Below are positions 37,496 through 44,869 of a stretch of DNA of 64,000 nucleotides, one piece after another; position 1 is the first letter of the stretch; the number at the start of each line of letters is the position of its first letter. The position numbers and the translations under genes are program-made. The notes beneath the pieces were generated by a model. It was not told the origin of the DNA, did not search any database, and saw nothing but the letters and a program-made list of their open reading frames with translations. The DNA comes from Bermanella sp036960565 (lineage in GTDB: Bacteria; Pseudomonadota; Gammaproteobacteria; Pseudomonadales; Oceanobacteraceae), in NCBI GenBank assembly GCA_036960565.1, contig JBALXQ010000019.1, forward strand, positions 1 through 64,000, in the 5' to 3' direction.

Positions 37496-38689
37496 TTAAG
37501 GATGCACCACACAACCCCCAATGATGTCACCGCGCCACTTGGCTTTCATGGCCTCTTTAATATCGTTTAATTCATAGGTGTGCGAGATATAAGGTTTTAA
37601 CTGCCCACTTTCTACCCAACCCATAATTGCTTCTAAACGTTCGGTACGAATACTGGCGTCGTGTTGGGTGGAAATCACAGTTGGGCAACCCATAACCTTT
37701 AGGCCTTTCATCATAATAAGATTGGTGGGCAGCATATTGGCATTAGGCGCGCCTCGTTGACCTTTACCCTTTGAGACAAAAGGCGTGGACGCCCAACCCA
37801 CCACTAAAAAGCGTGCACCAAAACTTACACAACGCATGCTCTCTAGTGAAATGTCACCCCCTACTCCGTCGTATACCACATCGACACCACGGCCATTGGT
37901 TAAGGCTTTTACTTCATCACGGAAACGTTTTACCCCCCCTCCATTTTCAGTACTTTGGCCTTCTGGGACCTTGCAGTTAATCACATGATCTGCCCCTTGC
38001 TGTTTTACTATTTTCAGTTTTTCATCACTGCGCCCGGTGGCAATGACGGTGGCCCCAATAATTTTAGCAATGTGTACCGCCGCTAATCCGGTGGCACCGC
38101 TGGCCCCGTGAATTAATACGGTTTCACCTTTTTGTAATTGGCCACAGGCAACTAAACAGTGATAAGCGGTTTCATAACTGCCCAATAAATTACACGCCTC
38201 ATCAAATGAAAAGCCGTTTGGAATAGCGCGGATAGCCTCAATGGGTGCCACAGCAAATGACGCAAAGCCACCATACTGCTGATATTTTCCGGGTGAGCGC
38301 GGCCCTGCCACAAAACCATCTACTAATACGCGGTCGCCCACTTTAGCTTGGTCGGCATTAATGTTTTCACCTAACCAAATAATTTCACCACTGTATTCAA
38401 GTCCAGGAGTGTAAGGCAATGGCGGCATATGTTGGTACTGACCACTGCTCATTAATAAATCTACCCAACCCACCGCCGAACTTTTCACATTAATAATTAC
38501 ATCGGTACTGCCCAATGTGCTTGTATCGGGCATGGTTTGTTCTTCAAGGTATAAATTTTTCTCTACCCCTTCTACAGGGTTTTCTGCAAATTGTGCAATG
38601 CGCACTCTTTGGCCTGTGGTTTCTAATATTTCCCCTAGGGCGCGTTGTTTTGATGTTTCTATAGTGGCTTCGGCCGAAGAATTAGGCAT
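37496..38689 (-). CDS. Zinc-independent MDR oxidoreductase (quinone oxidoreductase-like)
   Basis: 397 residues. The GroES-like domain (about 55-190) includes VGWVDLLMSSGQYQ and LPYTPGLEYSGEI. The Rossmann half carries GASGATGLAAVHIAKIIGATVIATGRSDEKL (NADPH binding). The Cys/His pattern of zinc alcohol dehydrogenases is absent, so a quinone- or enoyl-reductase type is likely. A 30-residue N-terminal extension is unusual. Its ATG overlaps the end of the flavoprotein gene (ATGCCTAA), so the two are translationally coupled in a TetR-flavoprotein-MDR operon. The substrate is unknown; an enoyl-CoA or enone is reasonable. Confidence 0.9.
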   Translation of the reverse strand: MPNSSAEATIETSKQRALGEILETTGQRVRIAQFAENPVEGVEKNLYLEEQTMPDTSTLGSTDVIINVKSSAVGWVDLLMSSGQYQHMPPLPYTPGLEYSGEIIWLGENINADQAKVGDRVLVDGFVAGPRSPGKYQQYGGFASFAVAPIEAIRAIPNGFSFDEACNLLGSYETAYHCLVACGQLQKGETVLIHGASGATGLAAVHIAKIIGATVIATGRSDEKLKIVKQQGADHVINCKVPEGQSTENGGGVKRFRDEVKALTNGRGVDVVYDGVGGDISLESMRCVSFGARFLVVGWASTPFVSKGKGQRGAPNANMLPTNLIMMKGLKVMGCPTVISTQHDASIRTERLEAIMGWVESGQLKPYISHTYELNDIKEAMKAKWRGDIIGGCVVHP

Positions 38690-39773
38690 CTTGAGTGGCT
38701 CCTTGGCTGAGCTCTGTTTTATTTAACACGGCGGCATTTACGGGGATGTGTTTTTCAGTTTTACTTTTACTGTTGTTGTTTCGAGTGCTTAAAACCGCAT
38801 TAAAGCGCGCCATAATTTCGGCCACCGACTCAACACCCGTTATGCGCTCAACACTTTTACCGGCCTGAAAATAATCTTTATAGCCCATGCCTTCTTTGGC
38901 AGAGCGTTTAAATTTCCAGATAGATAAAATAGCGTAATAGGTGCGTGTCCAGTGTTTGGTTTTTCGGCCTCTCAATAACATGCGGGCAATGGGTCCAGCC
39001 CGAGTGCCCATTTTCTTAACCGATTCAGTTGCAATAATGGCGCAGGGTACACCCGAAATTTTATCGGTTAAAACAATGTCCTCTTCATTCGAGGCCACAA
39101 TAGAATTTTTATAATCATCATGGGCTTGGCACTCTTTGGCGGCAATAAAGCGCGTGCCCAGCTGCACCCCTTGGTAACCCATGTCCAACACCTTGGCCAT
39201 GTCGTTTTCATCGCCTATGCCACCGGCACACAAAACCGGCACACCTAAATCATGAGTTTCATTGTATAGCTGTTCGGCCCCTAATGTTCCAGCATGGCCA
39301 CCGGCGGCATCGTTAACACAAATCAAGCCGTCTACCCCTGCCTGCAGTGCACGCTTCGCCCATTTTCGAGACGTAATATTATGGTAAACAATGCCGCCTT
39401 TGGCGTGGGCCTTATCTACCACCCATTGCGGATTTCCCAAGGCCGTCACAAAAAAACGTACACCTTCTTCTAAAGCAATGTCCATCCATAATTTCATGCG
39501 TTCTTCATAAGCACTGATAGATTTTTCAACAATCACATTTAAACCTACTGGCTTATCTGTAAGGGATTTAATTAACTTTAAACCTTCGCGAAAGTCATGT
39601 TGATGCGCGTACACCATGGCAATGGGCTGAATAATGCCTATGCCTCCTGCTTCAGATGTGGCCGCCACTAACTCTGGGTTACTGCATGGATACATGGCCC
39701 CACAAATAATGGGAGACTCAATACCTACTTGCGATAAAAATGAAACGTTGCCACTGCTTGTTTGCTCAGACAT
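38682..39773 (-). CDS. Nitronate monooxygenase-family FMN flavoprotein (IpdC-like)
   Basis: 363 residues. TIM-barrel signatures: IICGAMYPCSNPEL at the start, LICVNDAAGGHAGTL (family His), VLCAGGIGDENDMAKVL, and QLGTRFIAAKECQAH for FMN phosphate. A C-terminal segment DYFQAGKSVERI resembles the end of mycobacterial steroid-ring enzyme IpdC and its relatives more than that of short nitronate oxidases. That resemblance is from memory, not a search. It lies 9 bp after the TetR gene and overlaps the MDR gene by 8 bp. A role in reducing a CoA-ester intermediate is inference. Confidence 0.87.
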   Translation of the reverse strand: MSEQTSSGNVSFLSQVGIESPIICGAMYPCSNPELVAATSEAGGIGIIQPIAMVYAHQHDFREGLKLIKSLTDKPVGLNVIVEKSISAYEERMKLWMDIALEEGVRFFVTALGNPQWVVDKAHAKGGIVYHNITSRKWAKRALQAGVDGLICVNDAAGGHAGTLGAEQLYNETHDLGVPVLCAGGIGDENDMAKVLDMGYQGVQLGTRFIAAKECQAHDDYKNSIVASNEEDIVLTDKISGVPCAIIATESVKKMGTRAGPIARMLLRGRKTKHWTRTYYAILSIWKFKRSAKEGMGYKDYFQAGKSVERITGVESVAEIMARFNAVLSTRNNNSKSKTEKHIPVNAAVLNKTELSQGATQDA

Positions 39774-39782
39774 GTTAATTCC

Positions 39783-40496
39783 CTATGGTTTATTATTATT
39801 TTCTAGGCGATCTATTAGTTGCTCTAATCTTGTTAAATTATTTTCAAATTTTTTCGGCGTTTGAGCAGGCTCACTTGCCCTCACCACCACGCCATTTAAA
39901 ATAATGGACAAAATCTCTTCGGTTAACTGGTCACGCTCAAACGTGGCCTTACTGCTATTTAATACATTCCAACCGGCGTGTTCTAAGCTACCAAAAATCA
40001 TATCGCGCACCGTTTTAGCTGAAATATTCTCTCTTATTTCACCTTGGCTTATGCCCTCTTCAATAACCCTTAATAAAATCTCGCTGTATTGACGAGTAAG
40101 CTGATGCATTTCAGAATGAGGATAATTATTTAACGGACGCACTTCTTGAAGCAGTAAACGGCATAATCCGGTATCTTCAAAAAAGGTTTGAATATGGCGA
40201 GTAATCAAAACCCGTAATTGGTTTTCGATACCTTTAATGCCCTGCAGGCAGTTTTCGGTATTTTCAATTAATTTTTTATAAAAACCCGACACTACACCGG
40301 CCAATAAATCTTGTTTATTGGCAAAGTGTTTGTAGATGGTGCCCTCGGCCACCCCAGCGCCTTTGGCAATCTCACTCATGGCCGTTTTTTCATAACCCTT
40401 AATGGAAAAAATACCATGGGCGGCGGCCAGAATATCCGATTCCCGTACGGCCTTAGGCTGGCGTGTTCTGCCTGACAACTTTATCCCTGCACTCAT
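39783..40496 (-). CDS. TetR-family repressor
   Basis: 237 residues from the ATG at 40496; an upstream TTG at 40508 lies inside an operator-like palindrome. The N-terminal HTH is typical: VRESDILAAAHGIFSIKGYEKTAMSEIAKGAGVAEGTIYKHFANKQDLLAGVV. The rest is an all-helical ligand domain of the usual size. It is the first gene of an operon with a flavoprotein and an MDR enzyme. Two matching palindromes lie at and upstream of its start, so it very likely represses its own operon and responds to a pathway intermediate, perhaps an acyl-CoA. Confidence 0.92.
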   Translation of the reverse strand: MSAGIKLSGRTRQPKAVRESDILAAAHGIFSIKGYEKTAMSEIAKGAGVAEGTIYKHFANKQDLLAGVVSGFYKKLIENTENCLQGIKGIENQLRVLITRHIQTFFEDTGLCRLLLQEVRPLNNYPHSEMHQLTRQYSEILLRVIEEGISQGEIRENISAKTVRDMIFGSLEHAGWNVLNSSKATFERDQLTEEILSIILNGVVVRASEPAQTPKKFENNLTRLEQLIDRLENNNKP

Positions 40497-40515
40497 TAGT
40501 GAGTTCAACTCATTA
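40497..40515. promoter_or_regulatory. Palindromic operator overlapping the TetR translation start
   Basis: TAGTGAGTTCAACTCATTA: 6-bp perfect core TGAGTT-C-AACTCA with near-symmetric flanks, directly upstream of the ATG at 40496. It shares AGTGAG-N5-CTCA with the site at 40602-40622. Confidence 0.6.
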
Positions 40516-40601
40516 GATAGTTATTCAAAAATAACCTGTTATTGAGCATAAATCTAGAAATATGTGTTAATTTTAATCACACCTTAGGGTAATTCTGACA
40601 C

Positions 40602-40622
40602 TAAGTGAGCTTGACTCACTTA
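40602..40622. promoter_or_regulatory. Second palindromic operator upstream of the TetR gene
   Basis: TAAGTGAG-CTTGA-CTCACTTA: perfect 8-bp arms around 5 bp, about 105 bp from the first site. The shared consensus AGTGAGYTYRACTCAYT suggests binding by the same repressor. Confidence 0.65.
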
Positions 40623-40954
40623 AGCATTAAATTAAAGCAATGGCATTACAACACTGCCAACCAACTTCATAAGCCTGCTTATTTATAAGGTTGATTCCAG
40701 GCCATTATCGTCACTGATGCGAGTCTTTACTGGCCGTTTTAAAAATACTCGTGCAAAATCAGGCACTTGAACTTAATGGCCACTAAATCAGCGTGCCAAA
40801 GCAAACCAAATAACAGGCGCGCACAGTTTGCGTGGCGACTTGAAAATGGATTTTGAAAATTCCCAAATGAAACCACAGAACTACCTTAATACCAGACTAA
40901 ATACACTCCTGCGTAAACGCACATGCGCACTATTAAAATGTTATAGGGCATTCC
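40623..40954. other. Intergenic region with no recognised gene
   Basis: About 330 bases between the TetR promoter region and the lipoprotein gene. It must hold the lipoprotein promoter. I found no further repeats or small genes with a good ribosome binding site. Confidence 0.5.
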
Positions 40955-41383
40955 ATGCTTAAACTGTGTCTTTTTATTCTTTCAGTATTTTCTCTTTCAG
41001 GTTGCTCTATGTTGATCGAGCGCTCTGCAAAATACAGCGAGTTTGCATTAGAAGACGGACACACCAGAGAAGATATTATTGCGGAACTTGGAGAGCCTAT
41101 AAAATCAAATTCTTCCGATAAGGACTGTCATTGTGAAGTATTCCTTGTAGAAGGGCGTATCTTCGACACTGGCGATTACTGGGCATCAAATGCTGGCTGG
41201 ATAATGACTCTAGGGATTCATGAGTTACTATTTTTTCCAATGTCGGTATGGGAGGTAGCTTCAGAAGGTATCAGCCCATCTGAAAAAGAATTAGAAATTT
41301 GCCCTCATGGTGATCGTTGGTGGCTTAGAGAGGTACGTGATGAACATTACCTCTGCAATGATTACTTGTTAGTAACCCCATAA
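40955..41383 (+). CDS. Small outer-membrane-type lipoprotein, function unknown
   Basis: 142 residues. A lipoprotein signal ends in FSLSGC (Cys at residue 17), preceded by a good ribosome binding site (AGGG, 6 nt). The segment GHTREDIIAELGEPI resembles the start of the SmpA/OmlA (BamE-like) fold, but the remainder (WASNAGWIMTLGIHELLFFPMSVWEV) contains a hydrophobic stretch and matches nothing I know. A CHCEVF pair and two later cysteines may form disulfides. It is followed by another small gene in an accessory stretch. Confidence 0.8.
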   Translation: MLKLCLFILSVFSLSGCSMLIERSAKYSEFALEDGHTREDIIAELGEPIKSNSSDKDCHCEVFLVEGRIFDTGDYWASNAGWIMTLGIHELLFFPMSVWEVASEGISPSEKELEICPHGDRWWLREVRDEHYLCNDYLLVTP

Positions 41384-41482
41384 CAAGTGCCTGCATTTGA
41401 CTGAATTTCCCCCGATAATGTAGATACAATTAATCAATTAGGCTCAACTAATGCCTAACAAAAAAATCTGGAATGAAAAAAT

Positions 41483-41869
41483 ATGAGCGACCGTGCTATT
41501 TCAAAAGTTATTGAGAACTACTGCGAGTCATTTCGACCAGGCAATGCAAGTGCTATCCTCCCATTTTGTCATTGCCCGCTCACTGTTTTCACTCATAACA
41601 CGTTCATGTCTCTTTCAGAACCCTGCGAAATTGAAGCTCAGTTTTCTGATATTTTAAGCTCCTTAATCGATCAACAATTCTCACACAGCACCATCAATAA
41701 CATGCACACACATAACTTAAATAAAAACACAGCTTTAGTGACTGCAGAATTTACGCGAATAAAGAATGATGCAAGTATTTTGGAAGAAATATCTGCAACG
41801 TATACCCTTCACAGAAATCAAGAAGGGGATTGGAAAATAGCAGTCATTATTGTCCATGATACCGAATAA
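41483..41869 (+). CDS. NTF2-like (SnoaL/DUF4440-type) small protein
   Basis: 128 residues with the helix-helix-strand pattern of the NTF2/SnoaL fold: an early helix (AISKVIENYCESFRPGNASAIL), a FCHCPLTVF strand, and a C-terminal meander ending in GDWKIAVIIVHDTE. Such proteins may be enzymes (isomerases, cyclases) or simple ligand binders. No catalytic Asp/His pair can be assigned. TGGA precedes the ATG. It is flanked by an orphan lipoprotein gene and by the decaying azoR locus; no pathway link is evident. Confidence 0.75.
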   Translation: MSDRAISKVIENYCESFRPGNASAILPFCHCPLTVFTHNTFMSLSEPCEIEAQFSDILSSLIDQQFSHSTINNMHTHNLNKNTALVTAEFTRIKNDASILEEISATYTLHRNQEGDWKIAVIIVHDTE

Positions 41870-41964
41870 CTCATGGGTAAATGAATAACCAGCACAGCAA
41901 AGCCACGTTTACGACGTGCTTTATGTGAGTGCTAATGTAACCTGCGCCATTTAAATAAACCGCA

Positions 41965-42549
41965 CTAAAGGCTATCTATCTTGCCATGGGCAGCGACGGT
42001 GACCTTTCCTTCATCACGGCCTAGGCCACTGCTATCAATAATGGTCACATCTTCAATGCCAATAAATCCTAAAACGTGATGAATATAGCCTGAGACAAAA
42101 TCGATATCACTGCCCAGCGGTGTGCCGCCTGAACTAATTATCACGTAGGCTTTTTTATTTTTTAGTAAACCTTCGGGGCCATTTTCACCATAACGAAAAG
42201 TAACCTTGGCTCTGGCGACTTGATCTATCCAGGCTTTGAAGGCAGCGGGAACATTAAAGTTATAAATGGGCAATCCTATCACCAGTGTGTCGGCGCTTTT
42301 TAATTCGCTAATTAAGGCATCAGAGCAAGACAATACAGCTCTCTGCTCGGCGGTGAGCTCTGTTATATCGGTGGCATTCGCTTCTGCCCAGGCTTCATTA
42401 ATTAAGGCAATGCCAACGGCCAGATCACGCTCCTTTACCTTTGCGGGGCTTTGACTTTGCAGGCGGGTGATTAAACGATCACTGAGCGCGCGACTGTATG
42501 AGCCTTTTTTGCGCAGGCTGGTATCAATCCTTAAAATTTATTGTGTCAT
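41965..42549 (-). pseudogene. azoR: FMN-dependent NADH-azoreductase gene with a nonsense codon at position 4
   Basis: The reading frame is azoR-like to the end: ILRIDTSLRKKGSYSRALS, DTLVIGLPIYNFNVPAAFKAWIDQ (flavodoxin-like FMN site) and YVIISSGGTPLG. The natural start ATG-ACA-CAA at 42549 is followed by TAA (42538-42540) and then ATT-TTA-AGG in the same frame, so codon 4, probably once AAA, is a stop. The next in-frame start-like codon (TTG at 42333) would lose about 70 residues, including the FMN loop. Everything after the stop is intact, which suggests a recent mutation or a sequencing error. The intact enzyme reduces quinones and azo compounds. Confidence 0.85.
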
Positions 42550-42611
42550 GTTTTTCTCACTGCTTTAAATGTTGGTTACAACATCTGTTGCAGCCTAAGA
42601 ACATAATGGGG

Positions 42612-43120
42612 TTAAGCGCTAAAACCACCATCAATAGTGTGTTGAGCACCCGTAATAATGCCGGCTTCAGGGCCTGTCAGATAAGCGACCATGCCGGCAA
42701 CCTCTTCGGCTTTTACGTGACGCTTGATGGTCATAAAGGAATGCATTGTGTCTTTCATGGGGCCATCTTCAGGGTTCATCTCAGTGTCCACTGGGCCTGG
42801 CTGAATGTTGTTAACGGTGATATCTGTACCCTAGGTCACGAGCTAGGCCACGTACAAAACCCTGCATGGCCGCTTTGCTTAAGGCATAAGCTGTACCGCC
42901 TGCCATGGGCATGCGATCAGCATTAACCGAGCCTATTACAACAATCCTACCACCGTCATTCATTTTCTTAGCTGCCTCAATACTGGCGTGATAACGGCTA
43001 CGTACATTTACAATGTCGTCAGGGGGTTAATTCCAAGGCATCCCCCATGACCAATACGCCAGCGGCGATCACTAAAATATCCAACGCACCCTGCTCTTGA
43101 ATCACAGCGGCCAGCATTAA
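42612..43120 (-). pseudogene. SDR gene remnant: frameshifted, 5' end deleted
   Basis: The minus strand encodes most of a classical SDR in pieces: LDILVIAAGVLVMGDALELTP, then DDIVNVRSRYHASIEAAKKM, RIVVIGSVNAD, YALSKAAM (YxxxK), FVRGLARDLG, ITVNNIQPGPVDTE, and ITGAQHTIDGGFSA with stop at 42612. One frameshift lies near 43024 beside a run of G, another near 42828. The N-terminal cofactor motif is missing: the homology stops near 43120, where a LysR fragment begins on the opposite strand. Its stop is about 60 bp upstream of azoR on the same strand, so the two were probably one operon. Confidence 0.85.
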
Positions 43121-43390
43121 GGTGCCTATTCGAATGTGTGCTACAAATGGTGATGCTTTGGTTTAGGCGTATTATGCGAGCCCAGTTTTATTGTGCATGG
43201 CGCGGTTGAGCGCGGAGTCTTAAAGCCCGTGATAACGGATTTTCAATGGTATGCCATGAATATCTATGCGGTGTATCCGCAAAGCAAACATCTTCCTGCG
43301 CGAGTTAGAGCCTTTATTGATTTTCTTGCCTCTCACTTTGGGGATACTCCATATTGGGAGCGTTTTTTAACGGCGACGGATAAAGATTAA
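43120..43390 (+). pseudogene. LysR regulator remnant, C-terminal quarter only
   Basis: The plus strand carries the last part of a LysR effector domain: VPIRMCATNGDALV, then after a frame change GLGVLCEPSFIVHGAVERGVLKPVI, and AVYPQSKHLPARVRAFIDFLASHFG. The DNA-binding domain and most of the effector domain are absent. It meets the SDR remnant head-to-head near 43120. A full divergent LysR/SDR pair would have its promoters and both 5' ends exactly there, so one deletion explains both losses. Confidence 0.8.
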
Positions 43391-43673
43391 TAAAGGCAAT
43401 TTATCCTAGAGCTCGTGTTATTTATAGCATTGCACTAGGCATGTTTTTAAAAAAATTAGGTGGCAACCATACCGGTAGTTTTTCACCTTTTCCTCGTTAT
43501 TAACTAATCCATGCATAACCAACCTTGCCATTCTAGCGCCAAGGTTGGCTGCAACTAAGCGCCGTTTTGACTCCTATCAGCAATTAATTGGGGCTAGGCC
43601 AATTTTCTGATAAAATCCCGCTCCCCAGCAATCTCGTGGATTGTGCTGGGCTTACCTAAGACTAGGATTTATT

Positions 43674-44132
43674 TTGACCAATAATGAAATTTTACAGCTT
43701 GTCCTGAGCACATTTGATTTAAATGACAGCACCGTTATTAAAATCTTCTCTTTGGCCGATTTTAATACAACGCAAGAACAAGTAAGCAATTGGTTAAAAA
43801 AGGAAGATGACGAGACCTTCGTTAAGCTTCAAGACTCGGAATTAGCCTCGTTCCTTAATGGTTATATTAACCTGAAGCGTGGTAAACGTGATGGCGCGCA
43901 ACCAAAACCAGAAACCTATTTGAACAACAATATGGTATTTCAAAAACTGCGTATTGCGATGAATTTAAAGGCTGAAGATATTTTAAATATTTTAGAATAT
44001 GCCGACATTAATTTAAGCAAACATGAGTTAAGTGCATTTTTCCGCAAGCCTGAAAACAAGCACTATAAAGACTGCACAGATAAAACCCTGCAAGGTTTTT
44101 TACAGGGTGTTGGGTACCAGCTAGAACCATAA
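43674..44132 (+). CDS. DUF1456 (YehS-like) protein, probable TTG start
   Basis: 152 residues from TTG at 43674, preceded by AGGA at 6 nt. The family normally starts MTNNDxL, and here TTG-ACC-AAT-AAT-GAA-ATT gives (M)TNNEIL, so TTG is the likely start. Two copies of the DUF1456 repeat are visible: ILQLVLSTFDLNDSTVIKIFSLAD and FQKLRIAMNLKAEDILNILEYAD, each followed by a (S/L)FFRKP or LKKEDDE stretch. YehS is a conserved small cytosolic protein of unknown function. A short hairpin (CCCAGCA/TGCTGGG, 43624-43650) lies in the leader. Confidence 0.88.
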   Translation: MTNNEILQLVLSTFDLNDSTVIKIFSLADFNTTQEQVSNWLKKEDDETFVKLQDSELASFLNGYINLKRGKRDGAQPKPETYLNNNMVFQKLRIAMNLKAEDILNILEYADINLSKHELSAFFRKPENKHYKDCTDKTLQGFLQGVGYQLEP

Positions 44133-44153
44133 AAAACCATTAAATAAACATGA

Positions 44154-44177
44154 AAGCGCTGTCAAATCACAGCGCTT
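44154..44177 (+). terminator. Hairpin after the DUF1456 gene
   Basis: AAGCGCTGT/ACAGCGCTT, 9-bp perfect stem with a 6-nt loop, about 20 bp after the stop. No T-tract follows, so termination is uncertain. Confidence 0.45.
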
Positions 44178-44278
44178 CTAACTGGGCTTGGCAGCCTAGA
44201 AAGAAATGAGGATCTGCTCTTTTTGTGGATCAAGCATTAAGAAAAAATGGCAACAAATAGCACACAGGCTAGGCATTA

Positions 44279-44632
44279 ATGAACAATAACCCAGAAATAA
44301 TTGCGCGCCTGCGCGCGAACATTCCCTCCTTCGAATGTGTACAAGGTTGTCATGATTGTTGCGGCCCAGTCACCACATCCTCTGAAGAAATGTCACGCTT
44401 ACCCGTGAAAACAGACGCCGAGCATGATGCCGCACTCGATCACTTTAACTGCGTGCATTTAGGCCCTAAAGGTTGCGAGGTTTACACCGAGCGTCCATTA
44501 ATCTGCCGGTTGTTTGGCACCACGCCCCGCATGCCCTGCCCTAACGATCGTCGCCCTGAAGAAATGGTAGACCGTAAAATCGAGCAACAGGTCCATCACT
44601 ACATTGCGACCACACGGCAAGTGTTGGTGTAA
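44279..44632 (+). CDS. YkgJ-family cysteine-cluster protein
   Basis: 117 residues with the family pattern: FECVQGCHDCCGPV (CxxxCxxCC) near residue 20, then FNCVHLGPKGCEVYTERPLICRLFG. The conserved cysteines are thought to bind a metal, probably zinc or an iron-sulfur centre (family annotation; not proven). It is a small cytosolic protein of unknown role. The C-terminal helix is basic (RKIEQQVHHYIATTRQ). It is alone, between DUF1456 and the OsmC-YcaO gene. Confidence 0.88.
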   Translation: MNNNPEIIARLRANIPSFECVQGCHDCCGPVTTSSEEMSRLPVKTDAEHDAALDHFNCVHLGPKGCEVYTERPLICRLFGTTPRMPCPNDRRPEEMVDRKIEQQVHHYIATTRQVLV

Positions 44633-44793
44633 TTTATCAATCACAAGACTGATGCTGGCGCCATCTATTATGGGTCCGCCCAGACTTGTGCCTAAAAGCA
44701 CTTATTTGGTCAGTTTCTACAACTTACCAAGACTATTGCTTCGAAAAAAACGATAATCCCCCGCAATCAATATCAATTCGCCAAATGGCAGCC

Positions 44794-44809
44794 GCTTAAA
44801 GATTTAAGC
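44794..44809. promoter_or_regulatory. Palindrome GCTTAAA-GA-TTTAAGC upstream of osmC-ycaO
   Basis: Perfect 7-bp arms around 2 bp, about 60 bp before the start of the OsmC-YcaO gene. Size and position fit a dimeric repressor site; no regulator gene adjoins it. Confidence 0.4.
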
Positions 44810-44869
44810 CTGATACTTAGCAAGGGCTTAATGTTTCATGTGCAGCGGCACTACTGTGGAAACTATTCA

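Noticed and set aside
41384..41482. GCCTAACAA and CATAACAAG motifs suggestive of an integron attC site between two small genes.
   Set aside because: No matching GTTRRRY box or long imperfect palindrome closes the structure, and there is no integrase gene.
42498..42926. A plus-strand 142-codon frame over the azoR/SDR region.
   Set aside because: Antisense to the SDR remnant, whose fragments are clearly recognisable on the minus strand.
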